From assembly GCF_017114995.1 (NCBI RefSeq), contig NZ_JABXKL010000099.1:23977-87976 (forward strand): a stretch of DNA of 64,000 nucleotides, read 5' to 3'. This DNA comes from Nostoc sp. NMS9 (GTDB lineage Bacteria > Cyanobacteriota > Cyanobacteriia > Cyanobacteriales > Nostocaceae). The translations under genes and the position numbers were made by a program. The notes under the pieces were generated by a model. It ran no database searches. It was not told where the DNA came from and saw only the letters and a program-made list of their open reading frames with translations. Shown here piece by piece: positions 34,460 through 42,526 of this stretch. Position 1 is the first letter of the stretch. Every line of letters starts with the position of its first letter.

Positions 34460-34519
34460 TAAAGATGCCTGAAAGCATTTGTGCTGGAGCGATTTTAGCA
34501 TTTTAATGAAAACCAAAGG

Positions 34520-34802
34520 CTAACCCAGTAAACGCTTTAATCTTTTGTAGACATCATCATCATTGCGCTTACCGACTAAAATCACTTCTACTAAATTTTG
34601 ATCAGGAAAATACCTGTAAACAATTCGATATTCACCAACTATCAACTCGATATAAACCCTGATAACCAGATAGCTGCTCACTATCAGCAGGTAAAGGCTC
34701 AACATTCAAAGCCAAAACCTTTTTTGCAATCTGTGCTGCTATTTTAGGCTGTAAACCGTTCAGAAAATCAAGAACAGTTGCTAGACCATCAAGCTTCGCC
34801 AT
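34520..34802 (-). pseudogene. RelE/ParE-type toxin, frameshifted
   Basis: ATG at 34802 overlaps the antitoxin stop. The frame reads MAKLDGLATVLDFLNGLQPK IAAQIAKKVLALNVEPLPAD SEQLSGYQGLYRVDSW then stops; the family continuation VGEYRIVYRYFPDQNLVEVI LVGKRNDDDVYKRLKRLLG is in the next frame. One extra A in GTTGATAGTTGGT near 34639 explains it. Repaired length would be 93 residues, normal for RelE. The catalytic-region YRIVYR and KRNDDDVY blocks are intact but not joined. Confidence 0.85.
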
Positions 34803-35058
34803 CAGCTAAATGCTCTAATGCAGATATAAAAGCCTCTGTACCGATCATTTTAGACTGACTCAGAGCAACTTCAGCAGCTTGACCGAAAACCATATCCTCT
34901 AATTCTTCCAGCCGATTAATTAATTTTTGGTAGCTCTCTGCTGAGATAATCACGTGGCTAGGCCGTGATTGCTTAGTTAGTAGAACTGGCTCAGTAGCAG
35001 CCTTGTCAAAAACCTCACCGTGTTTGTTACGAGCATCTGTGAGAGTATAGGTCTGCAT
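34789..35058 (-). CDS. Phd/YefM-family antitoxin
   Basis: 89 residues from the ATG at 35058 (frame open to 35082). MQTYTLTDARNKHGEVFDKA and PVLLTKQSRPSHVIISAESY are the Phd/YefM DNA-binding N-terminus; the C-terminal helix (EELEDMVFGQAAEVALSQSK) is the toxin-binding part. It is intact and lies directly before a frameshifted RelE gene with overlapping start, so it was half of a toxin-antitoxin operon. Such antitoxins repress their own promoter; no operator was assigned. Confidence 0.88.
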   Translation of the reverse strand: MQTYTLTDARNKHGEVFDKAATEPVLLTKQSRPSHVIISAESYQKLINRLEELEDMVFGQAAEVALSQSKMIGTEAFISALEHLADGEA

Positions 35059-35187
35059 AGTGATTTTGACTATTTTAGACATTTTGACTATATTTTAGCA
35101 GATAACTCTTCTCATCTCAATTTTGGCTTAACAGAACTTGCTGCTCGTTTATGTAAATAGAATAGTTACGTAGAGAAGAATTCAGCA

Positions 35188-35434
35188 ATGAACATCGTTA
35201 TTTCTGATCAAATTTTAGCTGCAACCCGCATGGCTGAGATTGAACTGAAAAAAGAAATTGCCGCTATGCTCCTTGGGAAGGAAAAACTCACCTTCGCTCA
35301 AGCCAGTCGTTTGGTAGAGATGAACCGCATTGCGTTTCAGTATCTACTCGCAAAACCTCAAATTCCGGTTCACTATGGTGGTAGATGATTTTGAAAAATA
35401 TATCAAAAACTTACAAGAGATGGACAGACTGTGA
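35188..35434 (+). pseudogene. UPF0175-family protein, frameshifted near its end
   Basis: MNIVISDQILAATRMAEIEL KKEIAAMLLGKEKLTFAQAS RLVEMNRIAFQYLLAKPQIP VHYGGR then stop at 35386. UPF0175 proteins continue with VDDFEKDLxxL, and that is found one frame over: VDDFEKYIKNLQEMDRL ending at 35432-35434. GGTGGTAG for expected GGTGTAG near 35378 is a one-base insertion. UPF0175 genes are the antitoxin-like partners of DUF3368 PIN-type toxins. Confidence 0.8.
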
Positions 35435-35465
35435 TTATTGTTAGTAATGCACCACATTTTAATAG
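35431..35465 (+). pseudogene. Possible first codons of a DUF3368-type toxin
   Basis: GTG overlapping the UPF0175 stop begins V-I-I-V-S-N-A-P. DUF3368 proteins typically begin M-I-V-V-S-(D/N)-(T/A)-(S/P). After about eight codons the similarity ends and the end of the next reverse-strand gene starts. Very short, so only the position after UPF0175 makes it suggestive. Confidence 0.3.
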
Positions 35466-36845
35466 CTATAATGCATCTCTATTAAACTCTGCTAATGGAT
35501 AAAATTCTGCTGTTAAATCATCTTCCTTTTCTAAGTTAGCTACTCCAATAATAAGATTCACGCATGGTGGCAGTTGACTATTATTTTTTTGTAATATTTG
35601 GATAGTTTGGTGTGCTGCTTCTTCATCCTGCATTACGAATACAAACGTTATTTCATCAAGTGAACCTTCTTTAGTCTCATAATAACCACGATATTTCTGA
35701 TCTCGTAAAATGAATCGAGCAGTAAGGGGATCACGAAATATTTTGATTTTAAATCCCAAATTTATTTCTGACTCTGAATCACGAACTATATAATCTGGAA
35801 AACCTCGTTTGTTTTCCAGGATACTAAAGTTAGCATAACGTTTTTGAAGCCATATAAGTACAGATTTTGCCGCAACAAGCTCTAATTGCCTAAAAGCTAA
35901 ACGTCCCTCTAAAGATGCTCTAACAACTTCACGAACTTGGGATATTGATTCATCAGTAACATTGGTATTTAAGAATTCTTTAGAATACTTTAGAAATTGT
36001 TCTGAATTATACATATAAAAGAGCTTAGTACCAGCCTCTCTTGAAATTTCATTAACTAATTCAGGACGTGGGCCAATCTTATTTTTACCTTGAGAATCAG
36101 TTATCCACCACCAATCTTCTTTTTCATCATCAGTAAGAAATACTATTGATTGAATAGAATCTTGTGATGCTTTATTAATTATTTGCTTCCAAAGTACTAA
36201 ATCTCCATACTTACGTTGATAAATTACACCACCGTAGGAAAAAATATCGCTTTTGCTATCAGTTTCTTTCTTCTGGTCTTTATATCCTGGTGGTATATCA
36301 CTCTTAAATCTAATTTCTCCTTCTTGATATATCTTGGTAATTTCTTCTTGAGAGAAAGATTCACCAACTTTTTCTTTTAGTAATTGATCAAGTTGTTCTC
36401 TAATTGGATCACTATCTGTTACTGATAGCTGAGTAGCTTCAAGCTGGTCTAAATTAGCTAGAAAATCAGTGATTTGTTGATCAAGGGCTGAAACAAGTTC
36501 ATCAGCTTGAATAGATGAGTGTCGCTTCTTTAACTGTAATTTTTCTAGTTCAGAGATCATTGCGGCTCTAGAACTGTCTAGAACTTTACGAACATCTGAA
36601 AAACGTTTCTTTTGTTCAGCAATAACAGTAAGGCGGTTTCTTTGAAATTCAAGTGCAGCTTGATATGGAACCCAAAGACGAGGTGCTATACTTTGTAGAA
36701 CAGTAAAAAGCTGTCTCCGTGCTTCTTCAGGATATCGATACATATTAAGTAGAATATTGGCATCTAGCACAAAAGTTGCTGATTGCCAAATTTTTTGAAA
36801 ATCTATTTCACTTGGTCTGTAGTAACCACTAAATAGTTCTTTCAT
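35466..36845 (-). CDS. PIN-like domain protein (PIN_8/DUF4935 type) with C-terminal extension
   Basis: 459 residues from the ATG at 36845 (TTG alternative at 36860). FVLDANILLNMYRYPEEARR with Asp28, VPYQAALEFQRNR with Glu66, and later IPPGYKDQKKETDSK, YGDLVLWKQI and IVFLTDDEKEDWW give the four acidic blocks of the PIN-like (PIN_8) nuclease family; the helical stretch at about 75-150 is the family's insertion. From about 310 a second domain (LAFRQLELVAAKSVLIWLQK, FKIKIFRDPLTARFILRDQK YRG) is predicted alpha/beta and unknown to me. Probably a metal-dependent RNase; defence or toxin role is inference from family and from the TA debris beside it. Confidence 0.75.
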   Translation of the reverse strand: MKELFSGYYRPSEIDFQKIWQSATFVLDANILLNMYRYPEEARRQLFTVLQSIAPRLWVPYQAALEFQRNRLTVIAEQKKRFSDVRKVLDSSRAAMISELEKLQLKKRHSSIQADELVSALDQQITDFLANLDQLEATQLSVTDSDPIREQLDQLLKEKVGESFSQEEITKIYQEGEIRFKSDIPPGYKDQKKETDSKSDIFSYGGVIYQRKYGDLVLWKQIINKASQDSIQSIVFLTDDEKEDWWWITDSQGKNKIGPRPELVNEISREAGTKLFYMYNSEQFLKYSKEFLNTNVTDESISQVREVVRASLEGRLAFRQLELVAAKSVLIWLQKRYANFSILENKRGFPDYIVRDSESEINLGFKIKIFRDPLTARFILRDQKYRGYYETKEGSLDEITFVFVMQDEEAAHQTIQILQKNNSQLPPCVNLIIGVANLEKEDDLTAEFYPLAEFNRDAL

Positions 36846-37190
36846 TATAAAAAATATCAAAGTTATGTGACATTTACTGTTGGTTTATAGTGCCAATATC
36901 ACAAAGCTAAAAGGCAATCTAACTCTTATTAAACTGATATCTATAAGATTACCAGACTGAAAATTTCAGTCTATCTTCCAGCAAAAAGCAATAATTCCCC
37001 GTGAATCCATCACTTGCTCAATCACTGGGAATTTAAGTGAACACAAAACTAAAACTGAGCATTTTATTAAGTAAATACACTTAGATTAAAGACAAAAAAC
37101 AATAATATGAGGTTAGTTGACACAAACACTATAACCCCAACTCAGTAGCTTGTACATTTAAACCTCTAACTAACAGTAAATCGCCTCACC

Positions 37191-37418
37191 CCCTAAGCAC
37201 ACTCAAGTACAAGCCAAAATTGCAGACAACATCTTGCGCGTGGAAGTCACCCTCAAAGCTTTGAAAATCCCATGATTATTACCTGGAAACCGTCAACATC
37301 TTCGCCTTACCCGATGAAGTCTCTGTAAATGATATGCTGATTGGCATGGCGATCGCTCCTAATTTAGCAACCTCCGCAAATGCTCACGAGTACGGTTCTA
37401 CTGACAGTGTTGTTTAGG
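37191..37418 (+). pseudogene. Unidentified decayed reading frame
   Basis: Frame one reads KHTQVQAKIADNILRVEVTL KALKIP and stops; the next frame continues HDYYLETVNIFALPDEVSVN DMLIGMAIAPNLATSANAHE Y to TAG. The amino acid composition and a single frame switch at about 37270 look like a former gene. I cannot name it, and no start is visible. Confidence 0.4.
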
Positions 37419-37591
37419 TAATTTATTTTTTCTTTGAAAACCCTTGCTTACCCAGCCAAAAAAAGCTATCTCTGAATGCAAGTTGGTATCATTGTGCAGA
37501 GCTACCCTAATTTGGTAGCGATCGAGTTACGATCTTGTCACACCCTTTTTTTGATTTGAGAAGTCCTATTCCAGAATTTTCTGGTTAAAAT

Positions 37592-37605
37592 AGTATATCT
37601 GTTCT
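37592..37605 (+). promoter_or_regulatory. Probable LexA (SOS) box of recA
   Basis: AGTATATCTGTTCT matches the cyanobacterial LexA consensus RGTACNNNDGTWCB with one mismatch (C to T at position 5). It lies 62 bases before the recA start, next to a -10-like TAAAAT (37586-37591), where repressor binding would block transcription. Confidence 0.5.
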
Positions 37606-37666
37606 ACTCAAACTCCCAGAGCAACACTCCTTAAAACCATATATTTTAGAGGCATTAGAGGCAGGA

Positions 37667-38746
37667 ATGGCTATCAACACAGATACTTCAGGCAAGCAAA
37701 AAGCACTGACTATGGTGCTCAACCAGATTGAGCGCAGCTTTGGTAAAGGAGCAATCATGCGCCTGGGCGATGCTACCCGGATGCGGGTGGAAACGATTTC
37801 CAGTGGGGCGCTTACCCTAGATTTAGCATTGGGTGGTGGTTTACCCAAGGGTCGGGTAATAGAAATTTATGGGCCGGAAAGTTCCGGTAAGACTACAGTA
37901 GCGCTACACGCGCTCGCCGAAGTGCAAAGAAATGGCGGTATTGCTGCCTTCGTTGATGCTGAACACGCCCTAGACCCTACTTATGCTGCTGCATTGGGTG
38001 TAGATATTGACAATTTGCTGATTTCCCAACCTGACACTGGCGAATCAGCTTTGGAAATTGTCGATCAGTTGGTGCGCTCTGCTGCGGTTGATATTGTAGT
38101 CATTGACTCAGTAGCGGCGTTGGTTCCCCGTGCTGAAATTGAAGGCGATATGGGTGACGCTCACGTTGGTCTGCAAGCGCGCTTAATGAGCCAAGCCCTA
38201 CGTAAGATTACTGGGAATATTGGGAAATCTGGTTGTACAGTAATTTTCATCAACCAGTTGCGGCAAAAAATCGGTGTTACTTACGGTAGCCCAGAAACTA
38301 CTACTGGCGGTAACGCATTGAAGTTTTACGCTTCGGTGCGCTTGGATATTCGCCGAATTCAAACCTTGAAAAAAGGTACAGACGAGTATGGTAATCGCGT
38401 TAAGGTCAAAGTCGCCAAAAATAAAGTAGCGCCGCCTTTTAGAATAGCGGAATTTGATATTATTTTTGGCAAAGGTATTTCTACCTTGGGTTGTGTTGTT
38501 GACTTAGCAGAAGAAACTGGCATTATTATCCGCAAAGGAGCTTGGTATAGTTACAACGGCGATAATATCTCTCAAGGACGAGACAATGCCATTAAGTATC
38601 TAGAAGAAAAGCCTGAATTCGCTGAAGAAATTAAGAAACTAGTGCGTGAAAAGCTAGATAAAGGCGCTGTTGTTTCTGCTAACTCCGTAGCTAAAGCCAG
38701 TGAAGAAGATGAAGAGGAAGAAGTCGATTTAGAGCCAGAAGAATAA
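37667..38746 (+). CDS. recA: Recombinase RecA
   Basis: 359 residues. Walker A GPESSGKT (69-76), Walker B VVIDSVAAL, the L2 loop with TTGGNALKFYASVRLDIRRI, and the N-terminal helix (LTMVLNQIERSFGKGAIMRL GD) are all standard; the acidic tail ends EEDEEEEVDLEPEE. It forms filaments on single-stranded DNA for recombination and SOS/LexA cleavage in organisms that have it. A LexA-like box precedes it. No intein or frameshift. ATG at 37667 preceded by GAGGCAGGA. Confidence 0.98.
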   Translation: MAINTDTSGKQKALTMVLNQIERSFGKGAIMRLGDATRMRVETISSGALTLDLALGGGLPKGRVIEIYGPESSGKTTVALHALAEVQRNGGIAAFVDAEHALDPTYAAALGVDIDNLLISQPDTGESALEIVDQLVRSAAVDIVVIDSVAALVPRAEIEGDMGDAHVGLQARLMSQALRKITGNIGKSGCTVIFINQLRQKIGVTYGSPETTTGGNALKFYASVRLDIRRIQTLKKGTDEYGNRVKVKVAKNKVAPPFRIAEFDIIFGKGISTLGCVVDLAEETGIIIRKGAWYSYNGDNISQGRDNAIKYLEEKPEFAEEIKKLVREKLDKGAVVSANSVAKASEEDEEEEVDLEPEE

Positions 38747-38782
38747 GGAATGTCGATTTATTAATCTGCAATTGCTAATAGA

Positions 38783-38822
38783 TGGTGCGTTATGAAGATA
38801 GATGACGCACCTTATTTTTTCT
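38783..38822 (+). terminator. recA terminator
   Basis: GGTGCGT, 15-base loop, ACGCACC, then TTATTTTTTC; 37 bases after the recA stop. Confidence 0.85.
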
Positions 38823-39118
38823 AAAAATCTCGATTTTGGTATGTTAAATGCAAGCCTAAATCCAGACAGTGAATAGATTTGGACTCATAAACACATCCTA
38901 CTTGATATTTTGGCATAGACGTAGCCCGTCGTAGATATCGCACTGGTTTGTCACCGATGAATCCATCAATTTAAACTTGACAGACTACTATTAGGGAAAA
39001 AGGAAAAACTACTGGTTCGGGGTTTCAGCCTTAGATTGACACTAATGACCAGCTATATGGTAATATTTCATGGCATTATGCTAAAAAACTTTGTTTATAA
39101 TCAAAAAGTAGCCAACCC
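38823..39118. other. Intergenic with dispersed repeat and thioredoxin-gene promoter
   Basis: About 296 bases. A GACGTAGCCCGTCGTAGATATCGC repeat-family fragment (about 38918-38941) and a -10-like TATAAT at 39096-39101 placed 18 bases before the next ATG. No gene remnant seen. Confidence 0.45.
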
Positions 39119-39442
39119 ATGAGTTTAGCTGTAATTAAGTTCTCTTCAGAAGAGTGCGGCATCTGCCACAAAATGTCTTTTTATGACAAAAAGGTGGCTG
39201 AAGAACTGGGTTTAGAATTTATCGATGTAAAAATGCAAGATACAACTGCTTACCGCAAGTATCGCAAGATTTTATTGACTCAATATCCCGATAAATCAGA
39301 AATGGGATGGCCTACTTACATCATCTGCAATTCTCCAGAGGGGGAATTTCAGATTGTTGGTGAAGTAAAAGGAGGTCATCCCAAAGGGGAGTTTAGAAGC
39401 CGTTTGCAAGAAGTTCTGAATTCCACAGCTAATCAGAACTAA
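39119..39442 (+). CDS. Thioredoxin-like protein
   Basis: 107 residues. VIKFSSEECGICHKMSFYDK has a CxxC redox centre (Cys13 and Cys16, CGIC) at the expected end of the first strand, and MGWPTYIICNSP contains the cis-Pro of the thioredoxin fold. The C-terminal part (GEVKGGHPKGEFRSRLQEVL) matches a cyanobacterial thioredoxin-family subgroup. Probably a thiol oxidoreductase; substrate unknown. It converges with the next gene, overlapping 14 bases. Confidence 0.85.
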   Translation: MSLAVIKFSSEECGICHKMSFYDKKVAEELGLEFIDVKMQDTTAYRKYRKILLTQYPDKSEMGWPTYIICNSPEGEFQIVGEVKGGHPKGEFRSRLQEVLNSTANQN

Positions 39443-39662
39443 TTACCTCAAAAGATTTGACCTCTAAGGCAGGGCCAATCATGGCAGTTGTCATAATATC
39501 TTCGCGCACCTGTCCTTTAACTTTTGCTTTTTGTCCGGCTTTGAGTAAGTCTTTGTCAGCTCCTCTGAGGATTTCGTAAGTAACGCCCTCTTCTGTAACT
39601 AACGCCCATGCGCCTGTACCAATATCACGACGTTCGATTGTACCTGTAAGTGTAATGCTCAT
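39429..39662 (-). CDS. Conserved small protein, unknown function
   Basis: 77 residues: MSITLTGTIERRDIGTGAWA LVTEEGVTYEILRGADKDLL KAGQKAKVKGQVREDIMTTA MIGPALEVKSFEVI. An all-beta, OB-like pattern of small protein with TGTIERRDIGTGAWALVTEEG. Soluble. Stop lies 14 bases inside the convergent thioredoxin gene. A heptamer repeat tract lies just upstream of its start. I do not know the family's role. Confidence 0.7.
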   Translation of the reverse strand: MSITLTGTIERRDIGTGAWALVTEEGVTYEILRGADKDLLKAGQKAKVKGQVREDIMTTAMIGPALEVKSFEVISSD

Positions 39663-39745
39663 AAGAAGTGGGAACTGGGAAGTGGGGAGTGGGGAGTAGG
39701 GAGTTAGGAATGAGGAGTTAGGAGTTAGGAGTTAGGAGTTATAAA
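39663..39745. repeat. Heptanucleotide (STRR) repeat tract
   Basis: GTGGGGAGTGGGGAGTAGGG then TAGGAGT heptamers, between two reverse-strand genes. Confidence 0.7.
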
Positions 39746-39796
39746 AATTCATTCCCTATGCCCAATGCCCAATGCCCCATTCCCTATTGATGCCAT

Positions 39797-41647
39797 TTAC
39801 GCTATTTTTTCTTCGTTTTTCAATGCTAAACGAACAAGTCCATAACAGACTAGGGCATTAGCAATGAGGAAGAGGCGTGCTAAGTGACCACTTCCCAATC
39901 CCCAAACTGCCGGATCGAAAAACGCACTTATAGTTAAGCACGCTGCTACACCTAAAGTTGAACCAATGGCAAACCATTTCCAACTAGGGTGTCCCAGCAG
40001 CAATGCCATCAACACAATGGGAATCAGTATACTAGCAAATAGAGGATTTAATGCATCAGTTCCCTGGAGGGTATTGCCTAATTCGGGAATTGAACTGCCC
40101 AAAACCCGAAAAGGCCATTGGGGAAGATCAAAAATATAGATTCCCTTGAGGAAGAATAACCCAGAACTGCCGGCAATTAGTCCACTGGATAAAGACCAAC
40201 TCCAAGTGAAGGGGAAGTAAACGCGTAAAAACCAAGCCAGCAGATAGGAACCAACTACCATTAAAACCTTGGGTAACAGTGCTACCGCACCACCATCAAT
40301 CCAAAAGCCGGGGTTAAGATAGCCGTTATCCCGTAACCACCGGAAGAAATCTGGGAAACTGATTTGCCCCCCAAAGGCTAGTTTGACTGCTGCTTCTGCA
40401 TTGAGTTGTCCAGCGCCATAATAGTTCAAACCATCATCCTGAATAACTCGTGCGGACTGCTTGAGGACTTTTAAAACTTCATCTGGTTCTTTGATGCCAG
40501 CAGCTTTGATTAATGCCGCAACACCAGCAACGTGGGGAGAAGCCATGCTTGTACCCTGGAAGCCCAGAAATACGCCTTCGCCCTTTTCATCGATGGTTTC
40601 TTGGAGAATTTTACCAGCCTCACTACCACCAGGAGCAGAGATATCTATCCCTGCACCAAAGTTAGAATAGGGCGCTCTTTCACCATCTGGGCCAATTGCC
40701 GAAACACCGATGACATAGGGATAGCGGGCTGGATAGCTGGCTCCATTAGCGTTTTCATTCCCGGCTGCGGCAATGATAACTACACCTTTTCTATGGGCAT
40801 ACTCGATTGCTTGTTTCATCAACTGGCTTTCACCGCCACCACCCAAGCTCATATTAATCACATCTGCGCCTTTATCAGCAGCAAATTTAATCGCTTCGGC
40901 AATATCGGCAACGGTACCACCGCCATAAGAACTGAGTACCTTCAGCGGCATCAGACTGGCTTCGTAGGCAATTCCAGCGACGCCATATTTATTATTTGTG
41001 GCTTGGGCAATAGTTCCAGCAACATGAGTACCGTGGCCGTTATCGTCTGTGGCTTCTTCTCGGTCGTTAACAAAATCATAGCCCTTGACGAATTTTGTCT
41101 CATACAAGTCACGAACCTTGGTAATTCCGGTGTCAATGACTGCGACTGTGATGCCACTACCTTTGGTTTGACTCCATGCGCCTTCAACACCGATTTTGTG
41201 CAAGTTCCACTGCTTGCTGTAATATTGGTCATTAGGGCCAGTTAATGAAGGACTTGCTTCTTCATCTTCTTGGGGTGTTAAAAATTCACCTAGCCAAGCG
41301 GTTTTACCTGGTTGTGGAATCTTGTTGTAGATATAGTTTGGTTCAATGAATTCTGTCGCTTGGGCAAACTGAGATTTTTTCAGTTCTTGGAGCCGTTGGC
41401 GATCGCCCTTGATAATATACACATTATCTTTTTTGGAAAACTTGTTGTCTAATTGGGGTGTAACGTTGTATTGTTTGGCGATCGCTTGCAAATCCTGTTC
41501 CACTACAAGTGATGGAATATCTTCCCGAAAATCAAGCAAAATCGTCTCAAACTCTCCTTTAGCTGCCAATCCCTGAAAATTCAGGAAACTAAATATGGCA
41601 GCTCCTAGCCCAATGACAAACAAGCACAATAATATAAGTTTTCTCAT
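39797..41647 (-). CDS. Subtilisin-like serine protease with N-terminal anchor and membrane tail
   Basis: 616 residues. An N-terminal hydrophobic helix (about 4-20) is followed by a propeptide-like region and an S8 domain with the full catalytic triad: Asp172 (VAVIDTGI), His205 (NGHGTHVAGT), oxyanion Asn297 (AAAGNENANG) and Ser367 (GTSMASPHVAG). From about 450 there are four to five helices (LPKVLMVVGSYLLAWFL, SSGLIAGSSGLFFL, LFASILIPIVLMALLLG, FAIGSTLGVAACLTISAFF), an unusual membrane tail that would tether the protease to the membrane with the active domain outside. No regulatory or partner genes nearby. Confidence 0.92.
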   Translation of the reverse strand: MRKLILLCLFVIGLGAAIFSFLNFQGLAAKGEFETILLDFREDIPSLVVEQDLQAIAKQYNVTPQLDNKFSKKDNVYIIKGDRQRLQELKKSQFAQATEFIEPNYIYNKIPQPGKTAWLGEFLTPQEDEEASPSLTGPNDQYYSKQWNLHKIGVEGAWSQTKGSGITVAVIDTGITKVRDLYETKFVKGYDFVNDREEATDDNGHGTHVAGTIAQATNNKYGVAGIAYEASLMPLKVLSSYGGGTVADIAEAIKFAADKGADVINMSLGGGGESQLMKQAIEYAHRKGVVIIAAAGNENANGASYPARYPYVIGVSAIGPDGERAPYSNFGAGIDISAPGGSEAGKILQETIDEKGEGVFLGFQGTSMASPHVAGVAALIKAAGIKEPDEVLKVLKQSARVIQDDGLNYYGAGQLNAEAAVKLAFGGQISFPDFFRWLRDNGYLNPGFWIDGGAVALLPKVLMVVGSYLLAWFLRVYFPFTWSWSLSSGLIAGSSGLFFLKGIYIFDLPQWPFRVLGSSIPELGNTLQGTDALNPLFASILIPIVLMALLLGHPSWKWFAIGSTLGVAACLTISAFFDPAVWGLGSGHLARLFLIANALVCYGLVRLALKNEEKIA

Positions 41648-41766
41648 ATTAACTCATCACCGCTTTTTGCCAGTTTGTTCACTACCATAACTTATCTGCA
41701 TCCCTTGTTGGTAGATTTTGCACTTTTAGTTACAAGTTTTATTCAGGAATCAGGATTTTTTTAACG

Positions 41767-42201
41767 ATGGAACGTGGTCTTTTGTGGTTGCCCCTGTTAG
41801 TAATGTTTTTCTGGTTAGCTTGGCAAGGCTCGAAGGAGTATCAAAAAGTCGAAGCCTATCGCACTTGGGCAGAGCAATTTGAACGGGCCAAGTATGATAT
41901 TTATGCTGTATTAGGTCAAAAAGACAACAATATCACTTGGGGAAAACCCACACCTCAAGGACCGATTAAACTAGAAACATTCTCCTTGCTTGATATCAAA
42001 CAAATCCAGCTTTTAGTAGATGAAAAATTAGTAGATGTAAACAATCCACCTGAAAAAGGTCGTTCTATAGAATTAGAATTTCTATTTTCCGAATCTACTA
42101 ATTCAGTGCGGGTTCCGTTTACAGAAATCCCTTTGGCAGCAGAATGGGGTAAGTTTTTGCAGGGGCTATTACAAAACTTGCGATCGCAACTACGGCAGTA
42201 G
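41767..42201 (+). CDS. Conserved protein with N-terminal membrane anchor, unknown function
   Basis: 144 residues. One hydrophobic helix (MERGLLWLPLLVMFFWLAWQ) followed by a soluble domain of alternating strands and helices (YAVLGQKDNNITWGKPTPQG, ETFSLLDIKQIQLLVDEKLV). No recognised motif. Divergent from the subtilase gene by 119 bases, so a shared promoter region is possible. Not identified. Confidence 0.75.
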   Translation: MERGLLWLPLLVMFFWLAWQGSKEYQKVEAYRTWAEQFERAKYDIYAVLGQKDNNITWGKPTPQGPIKLETFSLLDIKQIQLLVDEKLVDVNNPPEKGRSIELEFLFSESTNSVRVPFTEIPLAAEWGKFLQGLLQNLRSQLRQ

Positions 42202-42526
42202 TTATATTAAAACTATAAGTTCCAAATCAGACGGCTATTTCTGGTCAAAAAGTTAGATCGCTAGTGGTGATATTATTCATGGACAAGGACGTTTTTATTA
42301 GAAAGATGTTTTTTGGAATGGCTTTTACTTGACTACCATTTATTTAACATCTCCATAAATTAAATATATGTTATCCAAAACCCTTGTAGAGACGTAGCTG
42401 TGCTACATCTCTACATTCTTTCTCACTAGATGTTGCGCCCCTATGGGTGTGGTCTATCTAATTGAAAGCCGCCTTAAAAGTCAATTCGTGTTTGGATTAC
42501 ACTTGCATTCAGTTGACCCGACCCAG
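42202..42526. other. Intergenic
   Basis: 325 bases between convergent genes. Holds a near-perfect hairpin TGTAGAGACGTAGC/GCTACATCTCTACA (42385-42415, one mismatch), a dispersed Nostoc-type repeat that may also terminate transcription from both sides. No gene seen. Confidence 0.6.

Larger units (their letters stand above)
36846..37666. other. Long intergenic region upstream of recA
   Basis: 821 bases. Contains a perfect hairpin AGACTGAAA-A-TTTCAGTCT (36954-36972, possible PIN gene promoter or terminator element), a decayed reading frame at about 37191-37418, and the recA promoter with a LexA-like box. Confidence 0.5.

Noticed and set aside
40532..41245. 237-codon + strand ORF
   Set aside because: Antisense shadow of the subtilase gene, with no family signature or ribosome binding site.
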